In this document: piece by piece, positions 1 through 9,057 of the stretch | How the letters are laid out: each line of letters opens with the position of its first letter | How positions within the stretch are numbered: position 1 is the first letter of the stretch | Source: Fundicoccus_A sp052115865 | GTDB lineage: Bacteria; Bacillota; Bacilli; Lactobacillales; Aerococcaceae | Length of the DNA: 64,000 nt | Direction of reading: 5' to 3' | NCBI RefSeq assembly: GCF_052115865.1 | Contig: NZ_JBQKME010000007.1 | Span: forward strand, 62,001 to 126,000 | The notes under the pieces: model-generated | Database searches by the model: none | Seen by the model: the letters and a program-made list of their open reading frames with translations, nothing else | What the model was told of the DNA's origin: nothing | Program-made: the position numbers and the translations under genes

Positions 1-87
1 GTTAAAGTCAATCTAGATGCCGAAGAAGAAGATGTCATCCGACTTGAGGCACTTGCAAATTCTATTGCAGAGAAATTTATTAATTAA
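1..87 (+). CDS. 3' end of an unidentified gene
   Basis: The window opens inside a reading frame that runs 28 codons and stops with TAA at 85-87. The tail is acidic and helical (it ends LANSIAEKFIN). It is too short to assign to a family. A gene on the same strand follows 23 bases later with its own ribosome site, so the two may be co-transcribed. The frame was chosen because it is the one that stays open to a stop directly before the next gene; the rest of the gene lies outside the window. Confidence 0.45.
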   Translation, partial: VKVNLDAEEEDVIRLEALANSIAEKFIN

Positions 88-110
88 TTACTAGAGAGGG
101 TTTTAAATAG

Positions 111-1352
111 ATGGTTTTAGAAAATTTTAATCAATTACTAACGAAGTACGCAAGATTACTTATACAAAAAGGAATTAATGTTCAAAAAGATGATTATGTT
201 CAAATTAATACAGACCTTGAACAAGCACCATTAGTTCGTATCTTAATTAAAGAAGCTTACGAAGCTGGAGCTAAAAAAGTATTTGTTAATTGGACAGACG
301 ATCAATTATCTCGCTTAGGTTATGAATACCAATCTGTTGATACCTTAACGGATATCCCACAATATAAAATTGATGAAGCAAACGATATGATTACTAAACG
401 TGCTAAGCGCATTGCTTTACGTTCTTCTAACCCTAACGCCTTAAAAGGCATTGACGCTTCAAAAATTAGTGCCGCTCAAAAAGCAAGTGCTGAAGCCATG
501 CATGATGTTAGAATTGCTACACAAGCTAATGTTGTGAGTTGGTTAGTGGCTGCTGGTGCGGGTGAAGAATGGGCAAAACTTGTGTTCTCAGACTTAGAAA
601 CAACAGAAGAAAAAGTCGATGCACTTTGGGATCAAATCTTCAAAACAACACGTGTTTACGAAGAAGACCCTGTTGCAGCTTGGGATGAGCATGAAAGCCG
701 CTTACAAGAAAAAGCTAGTTTCCTTAACGAAAAACAATTTAAAGCATTACATTACACAGCACCAGGGACAGACATTACCATCGGTTTACCTTTAAATCAT
801 ATTTGGGAAAGTGCCGGAAGCCTTAATGAAAAAGGCGAAGTTTTCGTTGCCAATATGCCAACTGAAGAAGTCTTTACAGCTCCTGATTTCCGTCACATTG
901 ATGGTGTTATTTCAAGTACGAAACCATTAAGCTACGGCGGCGTTTTAATCGAAGATATGGTCTTCGAATTCAAAGATGGTCAAGTAGTTAAAGCTTCTGC
1001 TGCCGAAGGTGAAGAAACGCTACTACAATTACTCGATAGTAATGATGGCGCACGTTCTTTAGGTGAAGTTGCACTTGTTGCACATCAGTCACCTATTTCA
1101 CAATCAGGAATTATTTTCTATAATACATTATTTGATGAAAATGCTTCGAACCACTTAGCCTTAGGTTCTGCTTATGCGACTTCTGTTCAAAACGGAACAA
1201 AAATGACGCAAGATGAATTAAAAGAAGCTGGCTTAAACCGTTCGACAACTCACGTAGATTTCATGGTTGGTAGTGCTGAAATGAATATCGATGGTATTAC
1301 ACACGACGGAGAGGTCGTTCCAGTCTTTAGAAATGGTGAATGGGCCTTCTAA
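111..1352 (+). CDS. pepS: M29 family aminopeptidase (AmpS/PepS)
   Basis: This is a cytoplasmic two-metal aminopeptidase that removes N-terminal residues from peptides. Its 413 residues match the usual family length. All M29 metal and catalytic positions are present: Glu252/Glu253 in MPTEEVFTAPD, Glu319 in SLGEV, His348 in NHLALGSAYA with Tyr355 just after it, and His381 and Asp383 in HVDFMVG. The start is supported by a GAGAGGG stretch upstream. It opens a same-strand run of four genes ending at galU. The family is clear from the metal motifs; the symbol follows lactic acid bacterial usage and is less certain than the family. Confidence 0.93.
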   Translation: MVLENFNQLLTKYARLLIQKGINVQKDDYVQINTDLEQAPLVRILIKEAYEAGAKKVFVNWTDDQLSRLGYEYQSVDTLTDIPQYKIDEANDMITKRAKRIALRSSNPNALKGIDASKISAAQKASAEAMHDVRIATQANVVSWLVAAGAGEEWAKLVFSDLETTEEKVDALWDQIFKTTRVYEEDPVAAWDEHESRLQEKASFLNEKQFKALHYTAPGTDITIGLPLNHIWESAGSLNEKGEVFVANMPTEEVFTAPDFRHIDGVISSTKPLSYGGVLIEDMVFEFKDGQVVKASAAEGEETLLQLLDSNDGARSLGEVALVAHQSPISQSGIIFYNTLFDENASNHLALGSAYATSVQNGTKMTQDELKEAGLNRSTTHVDFMVGSAEMNIDGITHDGEVVPVFRNGEWAF

Positions 1353-1373
1353 ATCATCAATAAGGAGTAAGGT

Positions 1374-1655
1374 ATGAAAAAAAATAACAAAACGAATAAA
1401 ACAATTGAACAAGAATTAAGCAAGCAAATGGATGAAATCGACCGTCGCATTGATCGAGGTGGTTGGTTTTACATGATTATTGTCATCCTTCTTCTGTTTA
1501 TTGGGATTTATGTATTGATAACTTTTTTTCAAATACCTTCAGATGAAAGAATTGACATTACCGAAGTCCAACAGCCATTAATCGATCGCATTGAAAGTTT
1601 GGAATCACGCATTGAATTTTTAGAAAATCAAATCGACCTTCCAAGCAATGACTAA
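1374..1655 (+). CDS. small single-pass membrane protein with coiled-coil tail
   Basis: I do not recognise a family. The 93-residue protein has a charged Lys/Asn/Glu-rich N-terminus, one hydrophobic segment (about residues 31-53, WFYMIIVILLLFIGIYVLI) and a C-terminal heptad-like stretch (IESLESRIEFLENQ) that should form a coiled coil. The start has AAGGAG five bases upstream. It sits between the aminopeptidase and a glycosyltransferase with gaps of about 20-30 bases, so it is probably in one transcript with them. The sequence AATAAATATCAC follows its stop codon directly; the same 12-mer recurs at three other gene ends in this window. Confidence 0.8.
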   Translation: MKKNNKTNKTIEQELSKQMDEIDRRIDRGGWFYMIIVILLLFIGIYVLITFFQIPSDERIDITEVQQPLIDRIESLESRIEFLENQIDLPSND

Positions 1656-1684
1656 TAAATATCACCAGTTAAAGGAGCAACTAG

Positions 1685-2803
1685 ATGAAAATTCTTCATA
1701 TCAATTCCTATTTTTCAACTTCGGGATTGTTTAGTCAGTTATATAGCCGACAGGTACAAATGGGAATAGATATTGATGTTTATGTCCCTATTTCTCATGA
1801 ATACCCTGAAGATCGTCTTGCTACTTCTGGGGATTATACGAAAGTTCATCGAACTTTCCATCAATTGGATCGCTATATTTTCCACCTTAAACACCATAAA
1901 ATTTTAAAAGATTTGCTCACTAGTTATGACTTTGAAGCATTCGATATGTTACATGCGCATTCACTTTTCTCAAATGGTTGGCTAGCAAGGCAGATTCATA
2001 AGAAATTTAATATTCCATATATTGTAGCTGTTCGTAATGCCGACCTCAGAACATTTTTCCAACGTATGCCCTGGTTAAGACCGATGGGAATCGATATTTT
2101 AAAACATGCCAGCCAAATTATTTTCATTTCAAAAAATACCTATAACGAAGTTTATGACCAATATGTGCCGCAAAAATTAGTCGAGAGTTTAAAAGCTAAG
2201 ACGCAAATTATTGCGAACGGTATAGATGATTTTTGGTTAACCAATCGTTACTACCGTAAAAATCATGTCATTGACAAGCCGCTTCGTATAGTAAGTGTTG
2301 GTAAAATATATGCTGGGAAACGCTTTGAAACACTCGCTGAAATGGTGAATGAGTACAACCATTTTTATCCAACTGAATTACATATTGTTGGGCCAGCTTG
2401 GGATCAAAAAGTAACCGATCGATTAGTAGAAATGCCACAAGTGGTATATCATGGGTCAAAAGGAAAAGACGAGTTAATCCAACTATATCGTCAAATGGAT
2501 ATCTTTGCTCTCTTGTCTTCTCCTGAGACCTTTGGTTTGGTTTATCCGGAAGCCATGAGTCAAGGTTTGCCCGTTATCTATACAAAAAAAGAAGGTTTTG
2601 ATAGTTTCTTTGACAATCATCTGATTGGCGTCAGTGTTGAAAAAAATGACACACGTGGCTTCATAAAAGCAGTCGACTATCTGATAAAAAACTATCAACG
2701 CGTATCACACAATGCCACTGCTAGCATCGATGTTTTCAATTGGCAAAGTGTATCGCAAAAATATCTGGCTATTTATCATAAGCTACTGACTGAAAAGGAG
2801 TAA
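1685..2803 (+). CDS. glycosyltransferase family 4 (GT-B fold)
   Basis: This is a retaining glycosyltransferase, probably acting at the cytoplasmic membrane face on a lipid or cell-wall glycan. The 372-residue protein has an N-terminal acceptor half and a C-terminal donor half containing the GT4 signature SPETFGLVYPEAMSQGLP near residues 279-296, where the two Glu residues bind the nucleotide-sugar. A good AAAGGAG site lies before the ATG. galU begins six bases after its stop, so UDP-glucose or a derivative is the natural donor to propose, but acceptor and linkage cannot be read from sequence. An alternative role is capsule or teichoic acid decoration. Confidence 0.85.
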   Translation: MKILHINSYFSTSGLFSQLYSRQVQMGIDIDVYVPISHEYPEDRLATSGDYTKVHRTFHQLDRYIFHLKHHKILKDLLTSYDFEAFDMLHAHSLFSNGWLARQIHKKFNIPYIVAVRNADLRTFFQRMPWLRPMGIDILKHASQIIFISKNTYNEVYDQYVPQKLVESLKAKTQIIANGIDDFWLTNRYYRKNHVIDKPLRIVSVGKIYAGKRFETLAEMVNEYNHFYPTELHIVGPAWDQKVTDRLVEMPQVVYHGSKGKDELIQLYRQMDIFALLSSPETFGLVYPEAMSQGLPVIYTKKEGFDSFFDNHLIGVSVEKNDTRGFIKAVDYLIKNYQRVSHNATASIDVFNWQSVSQKYLAIYHKLLTEKE

Positions 2804-2809
2804 TCATAT

Positions 2810-3697
2810 ATGAAGAAAGTTAGAAAAGCCGTTATTCCAGCTGCTGGTTTAGGTACACGTTTTTTACCTGCTACAAAAGCAATGGCTAAAGAGATGCTTC
2901 CTATTGTTGATAAACCAACGATTCAATTTATTGTAGAAGAAGCGATAGAATCTGGAATTGAAGAAATATTGATTGTTACTGGTAAAAGTAAACGTTCAAT
3001 TGAAGACCACTTTGATTCAAACATTGAATTAGAACAACAGTTAGAGAAAAAAGGTCGTGACGATTTACTTGAGTTGATTCAAAAAACAAGTGATATTAGT
3101 CTTTTCTTTGTCCGCCAATCTTATCCAAAAGGTTTAGGACATGCGGTTCTTCAAGCAAAAGCATTTGTTGGTGATGAGCCATTTGTTGTTATGCTAGGAG
3201 ACGATATTATGGAAGATGATGTTCCTCTAACCAAACAATTAATTGATGTTTATAATCAAACACATGCATCGAATATTGCTGTGATGGAAGTTCCTCACGA
3301 AGAAACATCAAAATATGGAATCATTGCGCCTGAACGTGAATACGCCGATGGTATTTATAATGTTCTTAATTTTGTGGAAAAACCAAAACCAGAAGATGCT
3401 CCAAGTAATTTGGCGATTGTAGGACGTTATTTATTAACACCAGAGATATTTAATATTCTAGAAACACAAGCGCCTGGTGCGGGGAATGAAATTCAATTAA
3501 CCGATGCCATCGATACATTGAATTTAACCCAGCGGGTTTTTGCCAAACGCTTTGATGGCAAACGTTATGATATTGGGAATAAGCTTGGATTTATGGAAAT
3601 GAGTATTGACTATGGCTTACGTCACCCTGAAATTAAAGACGAATTACGTGAGTATTTGATTGAGTTAGGAACAAAACTTAAAGAAGAAAAAGAATAA
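2810..3697 (+). CDS. galU: UTP--glucose-1-phosphate uridylyltransferase
   Basis: GalU makes UDP-glucose from UTP and glucose-1-phosphate in the cytoplasm, feeding glycolipid, teichoic acid and capsule synthesis. The 295-residue length is normal. The N-terminus carries the nucleotidyltransferase signature AAGLGTRFLPATKAMAKEM, and VMLGDDIM, VEKPKPEDAP and RYDIGNKLGF are all typical GalU motifs. An AAGGAG site precedes the ATG. It is the last gene of the first + strand run, followed by a strong bidirectional terminator shared with map. Confidence 0.95.
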   Translation: MKKVRKAVIPAAGLGTRFLPATKAMAKEMLPIVDKPTIQFIVEEAIESGIEEILIVTGKSKRSIEDHFDSNIELEQQLEKKGRDDLLELIQKTSDISLFFVRQSYPKGLGHAVLQAKAFVGDEPFVVMLGDDIMEDDVPLTKQLIDVYNQTHASNIAVMEVPHEETSKYGIIAPEREYADGIYNVLNFVEKPKPEDAPSNLAIVGRYLLTPEIFNILETQAPGAGNEIQLTDAIDTLNLTQRVFAKRFDGKRYDIGNKLGFMEMSIDYGLRHPEIKDELREYLIELGTKLKEEKE

Positions 3698-3703
3698 TTG
3701 GCA

Positions 3704-3748
3704 AAAAAAGATCCGTGCATTGATTTAAGTGCACGGATCTTTTCTTTT
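3704..3748. terminator. bidirectional intrinsic terminator, galU / map
   Basis: The arms AAAGATCCGTGCA (3707-3719) and TGCACGGATCTTT (3730-3742) pair perfectly around a 10-base loop. An A-tract precedes and a T-tract follows, so it can end galU on + and map on -. Confidence 0.9.
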
Positions 3749-4508
3749 ATAAATTATTATCTTCTTGGTCTGTCAGTAAAATAGGGCCATCTTTGGTAAT
3801 GACGAGTGAATGTTCATATTGAGCACAGTAACCACCATCACGTGTTCGAGCTGTCCAACGATTGGCATCCATTTTCATTTGCCAAGTTCCTGTTGTAATC
3901 ATTGGTTCAATAGTAATCGTCATGCCCTCTTTTAGGCGCAGACCTTTACCAGGCAAACCATAATGTGGAACAGCCGGCTCTTCATGGATTGTTGGGCCAA
4001 TACCATGGCCGATAAAGTCACGAACAACACCAAAGCCTTCAGCTTCAGCATAAGTTTGAATGGCATGACCAATATCACCAATGCGATTTCCAACAACAGC
4101 TTGTTCAATTCCTAAATATAAAGCTTTTTTGGTTACATCCATCAATCGTTGGTGCTCTGGCGTTATATCGCCGACTGCATAACACCAGCAAGAATCTGAA
4201 ATGGCTCCATTTAAATCAACACAAAAATCTACTTTAACGATGTCGCCATTTTTTAGCGTATAGTTGGAAGGAAAACCATGGCAGATTTCATCGTTAATAC
4301 TGGTACAAGTAGCAAATTCATAGCCATCATAACCAATTTGTGCAGCAACCGCTCCTGCTGCTTCAATCTTCTCATGTACAAACTGATCGATTTCTAAAGT
4401 TGTAACGCCTACTTTAATAAAATCTCTTAATTCTTTATGGATTCCCGCCAGGATTTTTCCTGACTCTTTCATTGCTTGTATTTCTCTTTCTGATTTTAAA
4501 GTTATCAA
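3747..4508 (-). CDS. map: methionine aminopeptidase, type I
   Basis: Map removes the initiator Met from new proteins. The five metal ligands are visible: Asp in VKVDFCVD, Asp in ISDSCW, His in GHGIG, Glu in IEPM and Glu in YEHS. I chose a TTG start at 4508 giving MITLKSEREI and 253 residues, the usual family N-terminus and length; an AGGAG lies 13 bases upstream. An ATG at 4529 lies within that same AGGAG region and would add a basic RRKRRT leader, so it is the main alternative. The frame stays open to 4553, overlapping the end of the thioesterase gene. It is probably co-transcribed with that upstream gene. Confidence 0.92.
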   Translation of the reverse strand: MITLKSEREIQAMKESGKILAGIHKELRDFIKVGVTTLEIDQFVHEKIEAAGAVAAQIGYDGYEFATCTSINDEICHGFPSNYTLKNGDIVKVDFCVDLNGAISDSCWCYAVGDITPEHQRLMDVTKKALYLGIEQAVVGNRIGDIGHAIQTYAEAEGFGVVRDFIGHGIGPTIHEEPAVPHYGLPGKGLRLKEGMTITIEPMITTGTWQMKMDANRWTARTRDGGYCAQYEHSLVITKDGPILLTDQEDNNL

Positions 4509-4531
4509 TGTTCGTCTTTTTCTCCTCATTT

Positions 4532-5311
4532 TTAATTTTCCACAGGCTTCCAATTGATTCTAACATAAGAAGCATCTTTATCGGTAGCCTTATCCTTAAT
4601 TATTTGATATGTTTCTGTTTGGTTTAAGTGCGGTTTTAAGCGGTAAGAATCAATGCCCACCTGATTGTCTTTGAAAAGCTCTTTCCCATACTTCACTTCA
4701 ATTGTATCAATCGTATGCTGGGTGATGAAATCTTTTGGCAACGATGAAAAAGCCCAATTGATATACACTAAGTTATTGACATGGTTATTTTCATCGATAT
4801 CACTGTCGTGAATATCTCTTTCACTAAATAAATAACTTTCAAATTCATCCGGTTTTACAAAACGTTTAAAAGGTATCGTTAACTCTTTATCCACTAAATC
4901 CAGCCGTTCTAATGGTTCAACATCCATTCGGACCATTTTACGTGTTTGCCAATTTATTACTGTATATTGTGTAAATACTTCAAATAATAGCTGTTCATCG
5001 TTATAAATATCAAAGTATCTAGTAATAAAAAATCGATTTGCGTCCACCACTCTTGTTCGAACGGTAATTTGATCATTTAAAGCAGGCATCTGTAACTGCT
5101 TAATATAATATTGAGTAATGACCCAGGTCTCTTCATCTGAAATAATTTTAACATTTGCTTCTTTTTGAAGAAATTGATCGTGCTCACCAGAAAGATAAAG
5201 CGTATGCTCAATCAACTTTCCGATATCGAAGATGTTCGCATAATCACTCAAAAAATAATCATCTGTAATACGATAGGTCTGACTAAATGTTTTATATTTA
5301 CTATCGTCCAA
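4532..5311 (-). CDS. acyl-ACP thioesterase
   Basis: This enzyme releases free fatty acids from acyl carrier protein in the cytoplasm. The 259-residue protein has the double hot-dog layout of bacterial FatA-like thioesterases: the first half contains DANRFFITRYFDIYND and the second half carries the catalytic region DIDENNHVNNLVYINW (Asn/His). Length and order fit the family. A TATAAT-like -10 lies at 5353-5358 on the minus strand, but I see no convincing -35. It lies upstream of map with a 23-base gap to the preferred map start. Confidence 0.88.
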   Translation of the reverse strand: MDDSKYKTFSQTYRITDDYFLSDYANIFDIGKLIEHTLYLSGEHDQFLQKEANVKIISDEETWVITQYYIKQLQMPALNDQITVRTRVVDANRFFITRYFDIYNDEQLLFEVFTQYTVINWQTRKMVRMDVEPLERLDLVDKELTIPFKRFVKPDEFESYLFSERDIHDSDIDENNHVNNLVYINWAFSSLPKDFITQHTIDTIEVKYGKELFKDNQVGIDSYRLKPHLNQTETYQIIKDKATDKDASYVRINWKPVEN

Positions 5312-5402
5312 CGGTGTTGTCCCCCTCTCGTTGATTTTTGAACATTAATACTATTATACTATTAAATGAAAACTTTGTGGGGAAAAGCTACAATATTTTT
5401 CA

Positions 5403-5432
5403 CGAAAAAAACCGAATGCCAAGGGCATTCGG
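5403..5432 (-). terminator. intrinsic terminator after the GlsB-like gene
   Basis: CCGAATGCC (5412-5420), loop AAG, and GGCATTCGG (5424-5432) form a perfect 9-bp stem. On the minus strand it is followed by a run of seven T. Confidence 0.85.
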
Positions 5433-5475
5433 ATTACTTTCACTAAAGCTATACAATTGTTCTTTCGAAGTTGTT

Positions 5476-5721
5476 TTATCTTGAACGACGTAAAATAAAA
5501 CTTACAACTGCGATAAGAATGATGGCACCGATTAATGCTGGGACGATTGCAAAGCCTCCAACGATTGGGCCAAAGTCAGGGAATAATAAACCACCAACCC
5601 ATGAACCAATTAGACCTGCAACAATGTTACCAATAACTCCTCCGGGAATATCTCTTCCCATAACGACTCCTGCTAACCATCCGATAACACCACCGACGAT
5701 TAATGACCATAACCAACCCAT
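5476..5721 (-). CDS. GlsB/YeaQ/YmgE family membrane protein
   Basis: This small, Gly-rich membrane protein of the transglycosylase-associated family is usually linked to general stress; its biochemical role is not established. With the ATG at 5721 it has 81 residues and three hydrophobic segments (LIVGGVIGWLAGVVMG, VIGNIVAGLIGSWVGGLLF and IVPALIGAIILIAVVSFIL), ending in LRRSR. AGAGG lies eight bases before this ATG; the frame also has a GTG three codons earlier that overlaps that site and is less likely. It is a single gene with its own terminator. Confidence 0.88.
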   Translation of the reverse strand: MGWLWSLIVGGVIGWLAGVVMGRDIPGGVIGNIVAGLIGSWVGGLLFPDFGPIVGGFAIVPALIGAIILIAVVSFILRRSR

Positions 5722-5826
5722 TCTTTTCACCTCTCTTGTCTTAATATTGTAGCATTTTTATGCTAAGTTAAGTATACAACACTCAGCCAAGATAGCAAGT
5801 AATATGACTTCAATAATTAAAAAATA

Positions 5827-7176
5827 TTAGCGCATTGTTACAAATTCTTCTGCACCTGTCGGATGGATTGCCACCACACTATCAAATTGCTCTTTTGTTG
5901 CTCCCATCTTGATTGCAACCGCAAAACCTTGAATCATTTCATCGACGCCTTCGCCAATACCATGTAGACCAATAATTTTCTCTTCGTCACCTAAACACAC
6001 CAATTTAAAGTAACATGGTTCACGATGCCAGCCTGCAGATGCATACATCGAATAAAATTTATTTGTATAAATTTTTATTCGATCTTCCCCATGAGCTGCA
6101 ATAGCCTCTTCTTCAGTTAGCCCTACTGTCCCAATGGCTGGGTGAGTGAAAACTACCGTAGGTACATTAGTATAATCGATAGCAGATGTTTTATTCTGAT
6201 TAAATAAATATTCTGCTACTTGACGACCTGCTTTAATTGCCACAGGCGTTAAATCGATTTTTCCAATGACATCTCCAACTGCAAAAACATTTTCTTCAGC
6301 AGTTCTATGCGCATCATCAACAATAATATGACCTTTCGCTGATAGTTTGATTTGTGTATTTTCAATCCCAATTTTATCTGTATTTGGTACACGTCCAATG
6401 GCTGCAATCACTCGGTCAACGGTTAAAATGAGTTCACCATTTTGGTAACACTCAATTTTACCTTGATCATTCTTATTATATTCATCAAATGATGTATTTG
6501 TTACCAGTTTAGGACCGTCTTTTTCAAAAGCTTCTACTAAACCATCACTTAGCATGCGATCAAATGTACGTAATGGACGATCGTAACGAACAACTAGATG
6601 TGATTTAACCCCTAAATCATGAAGTAAACCAGCTAACTCTACAGCTATATAACCTGCACCCACTACCGCTACCGACTCAGGTAAATCTTCCCAAGCGAAA
6701 AAGTCATCGGAATTATCTAAATATTCTGATCCTTTTACATCTGGTAAAACAGGATGCCCCCCTGTTGCTAGAAGGATATATTTACCTCTTATCGTTTCAT
6801 TATTTACTTCAATTTCATGGTTATTTTTTAACACACCATAACCGTTAATATGTTCAACACCATTGCTATTAAAACGATTGGTATAACCTGCTCTTGAACG
6901 CTCAACATATCCATCACGAGCTTTTAAAAAGGTTGTATAATCAAAGTTAACATTTTCTGCAGTAAAACCATAGCCTGGTCCATATTTATTAATAGCGGAA
7001 TTGATCGACGCTGCATACCAACTCACCTTTTTAGGCACACAACCTAAGTTCACACACGTTCCACCTAAGTAGCTATTTTCAATGACAGCGACCTTTGCTC
7101 CATATTCAGCAGCTCGGTTTGCTGTTGCAATACCACCACTACCGCCACCTAATACAATTAAATCAAATTCTCTCAT
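5827..7176 (-). CDS. gor: glutathione-disulfide reductase
   Basis: This flavoenzyme reduces glutathione disulfide with NADPH. The 449 residues show FAD binding at GGGSGGIATA (10-19), the redox disulfide Cys41/Cys46 in GGTCVNLGCVPKK, NAD(P) binding at GAGYIAVELAG followed by Arg-containing VVRYDRPLR, which favours NADPH, and the C-terminal base His438/Glu443 in HPTGAEEFVTMR. The HPT-x-AEE ending and the Arg residues separate it from dihydrolipoamide dehydrogenase. AAGGAG lies before the ATG. It is the last gene of scrK / C39-like / gor, 30 bases after its neighbour. No glutathione synthesis gene is visible here. Confidence 0.92.
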   Translation of the reverse strand: MREFDLIVLGGGSGGIATANRAAEYGAKVAVIENSYLGGTCVNLGCVPKKVSWYAASINSAINKYGPGYGFTAENVNFDYTTFLKARDGYVERSRAGYTNRFNSNGVEHINGYGVLKNNHEIEVNNETIRGKYILLATGGHPVLPDVKGSEYLDNSDDFFAWEDLPESVAVVGAGYIAVELAGLLHDLGVKSHLVVRYDRPLRTFDRMLSDGLVEAFEKDGPKLVTNTSFDEYNKNDQGKIECYQNGELILTVDRVIAAIGRVPNTDKIGIENTQIKLSAKGHIIVDDAHRTAEENVFAVGDVIGKIDLTPVAIKAGRQVAEYLFNQNKTSAIDYTNVPTVVFTHPAIGTVGLTEEEAIAAHGEDRIKIYTNKFYSMYASAGWHREPCYFKLVCLGDEEKIIGLHGIGEGVDEMIQGFAVAIKMGATKEQFDSVVAIHPTGAEEFVTMR

Positions 7177-7206
7177 GAAATAATTTCTCCTTCCAATGCA
7201 TCTTCA

Positions 7207-7770
7207 TCAAGTTTTTTCTTCAATCCACACAGCCGCCAGTGTTTGACTAGCAGGAATAACTGCTCCAATACGGCCATGGTTATCATAAGCTCGATAAAAT
7301 AGTTGTCCTTCTTCATTATATCCACATGCATAAACCAATACCCAGTGATTCCCATAACTATTCCCTAAAATCCGCGATGTGCCAACAATAACTGGTAAAG
7401 GATTTTCTTTATTTAGTTGGTCTAATACAATCGGATTTGAAATAAGATGATAGCGAGTCTTAACAGATAGTGGTTTAGGAATAAAATCATTGATACCACT
7501 CTTTAAGTCCCATGGAAATGTCCCTCGGTAGGGATACCGATCTTCAATGAGCGGTTTTAATACTTTGATTAGTTTATCCATATCTACTTGGTATCCATAT
7601 TTTTCTTGGACAAAATAATGGATTAAGGCTGCACTGGCATAGCTTCCACAAATCCCTGGTTTAATCCGATTAACATATTTTTGATAAGGTTTCATTGCTG
7701 CCATAGACAATCCATGCCATTTTTTCGGCCACTTAGAACGCGGATAACGGTTTTCCCATTTAATTTTCAA
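7207..7770 (-). CDS. C39-like cysteine peptidase-fold protein
   Basis: This is a 187-residue protein of papain-like (C39-type) fold. The likely nucleophile is the Cys in GICGSYASAALIHYF (about residue 41). The His is in YGNHWVLVYACGY and the acidic partner in RAYDNHG. There is no signal peptide, so it would act inside the cell; substrate unknown. The start is a TTG at 7770 inside the end of scrK, with GAGGA five bases upstream, giving an 11-base overlap and probable translational coupling. It lies between a fructokinase and glutathione reductase, which does not suggest a shared pathway. Confidence 0.78.
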   Translation of the reverse strand: MKIKWENRYPRSKWPKKWHGLSMAAMKPYQKYVNRIKPGICGSYASAALIHYFVQEKYGYQVDMDKLIKVLKPLIEDRYPYRGTFPWDLKSGINDFIPKPLSVKTRYHLISNPIVLDQLNKENPLPVIVGTSRILGNSYGNHWVLVYACGYNEEGQLFYRAYDNHGRIGAVIPASQTLAAVWIEEKT

Positions 7771-8635
7771 CAGCTTCCTCTAATAAATCTTTTGCTAATT
7801 CATAGCAGCCTGTAATTCCAGCATTATCCCCTAAAAGAGGTGGAACAATAAAGCTGTCTAAGGCCGGTAGTTCAAGATAGCCATTATTTAATTGTTCGAA
7901 TTTCTCACGTATCAATGGGAATAATTGACTTTGTTTCATCACGCCACCACCTAAAATAAAGCGTTCGCTACTTAGGGTGACATAGTAGTTATACAGTGCT
8001 TGGGCCAAATAATCCGCTTCAAGTTCCCAAACTTCAGCTTGGTCAGCCAATTCAATGGCTTTTTTGCCCCATCTACCTTCAATCGCTGGGCCTGCTGCAA
8101 GTGATTCAACACAGTTATCATGGAATGGACAAAATCCTTCATAATAATCGTCTTCATGCTTTCTTAATAACATGTGGCCCGTTTCTGGGTGAGCAAATCC
8201 TTCAACGACATTTTCATTCACAACGACTCCACCACCAACGCCTGTTCCAACTGTTAAATAAATACAATTCTTCACATCTTGAGCGGCTCCTTGTCTTAGC
8301 TCGCCATATGCTGCAGCATTAACATCTGTTGTCCAAGCGATAGGTAAATTTAGGGCATCTTTTAAAGTCCCATATAAATTAAAATGTTGCCAAGCTAGCT
8401 TTGGCGTTGTTGTAATATAGCCGAATGTACCTATGTCTTTATTGACGCCAATCGGTCCAAATGATCCAACACCAATCGCTTTCAACTCAGGAAAGCCTTT
8501 AAAGAAATCAATGATTTTTGGCATAACATCTTTTGGCGTTTCAGTGGGATAACTCACTCGTTCAATGAGTTCACCTTCATTTGAAAAAATCGCACATACC
8601 ATTTTTGTTCCACCAGCTTCTAATGCTCCAATCAT
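7760..8635 (-). CDS. scrK: ROK family fructokinase
   Basis: This cytoplasmic ATP-dependent sugar kinase phosphorylates fructose. Its 291 residues begin with the ROK phosphate-binding motif GALEAGGTKMVCAIF. A second ATPase motif follows (TVGTGVGGGVV). The zinc site typical of this subgroup is intact: His in ETGHMLLRKH and the Cys/His cluster GFCPFHDNCVES. Length and motifs fit LAB ScrK rather than glucokinase. It has AGAGAGG before the ATG and heads a three-gene operon with the C39-like gene and gor. A sucrose transporter or hydrolase is not adjacent. Confidence 0.88.
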   Translation of the reverse strand: MIGALEAGGTKMVCAIFSNEGELIERVSYPTETPKDVMPKIIDFFKGFPELKAIGVGSFGPIGVNKDIGTFGYITTTPKLAWQHFNLYGTLKDALNLPIAWTTDVNAAAYGELRQGAAQDVKNCIYLTVGTGVGGGVVVNENVVEGFAHPETGHMLLRKHEDDYYEGFCPFHDNCVESLAAGPAIEGRWGKKAIELADQAEVWELEADYLAQALYNYYVTLSSERFILGGGVMKQSQLFPLIREKFEQLNNGYLELPALDSFIVPPLLGDNAGITGCYELAKDLLEEAVEN

Positions 8636-8663
8636 CCTATTACCTCTCTTTAATCAATAATTT

Positions 8664-8706
8664 GATGCAGTCTACACTTGCATCCTCACTATTCCTTATT
8701 ATATCA
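8664..8706 (-). promoter_or_regulatory. scrK promoter with downstream inverted repeat
   Basis: On the minus strand an extended -10 TGATATAAT lies at 8698-8706; no good -35 is seen. Between it and scrK, GATGCA (8664-8669) and TGCATC (8679-8684) form a perfect 6-9-6 inverted repeat that could be an operator or leader hairpin. Confidence 0.5.
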
Positions 8707-8789
8707 GACTATAGCGACTGCACCTAATATAAAATTAAGAACGGTTTTTAAATTTCCATTCTGGGATTGATGGGAATAAGTATTAGAAT

Positions 8790-8912
8790 TCGGCATATAA
8801 CTCGGCGCATATGCCGATTGATTGGACCTATCGGCATAAAATTCAGATTATATGCTTAATCAGCTATCAGTTCGACACATAATCCAAATTATATGCCTTA
8901 TGAGCGGTTCGT
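8790..8912. repeat. three tandem 41-bp degenerate repeats
   Basis: Units start at 8790, 8831 and 8872, exactly 41 bp apart. Each begins TCGGCATA or TCGACACA and has an ATATGC core about 20 bases in; the rest has diverged. The repeats lie in the 561-base interval 8636-9196 that has no credible gene. Its left part holds the scrK promoter and its right part a long hairpin (9063-9142). A 108-codon open frame crosses the interval but has no ribosome site and I do not accept it. Confidence 0.65.
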
Positions 8913-9057
8913 TTGGACGCACCTCATGAGAATATTAGCTTCGAAAAAACATGTTAATTTTTTCTTTAGTCTCATTTAGAACTGTCGAGTTTATACTTGC
9001 CAGTTTACCTCTCTTTATAACGAGAAAACATCCAATGATCAACCTTCATCATACAAA

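Noticed and set aside
5471..5752. A 93-codon plus-strand frame opposite the GlsB-like gene
   Set aside because: Pro/Thr-rich shadow of a Gly-rich membrane protein; the minus-strand frame has the family sequence and terminator.
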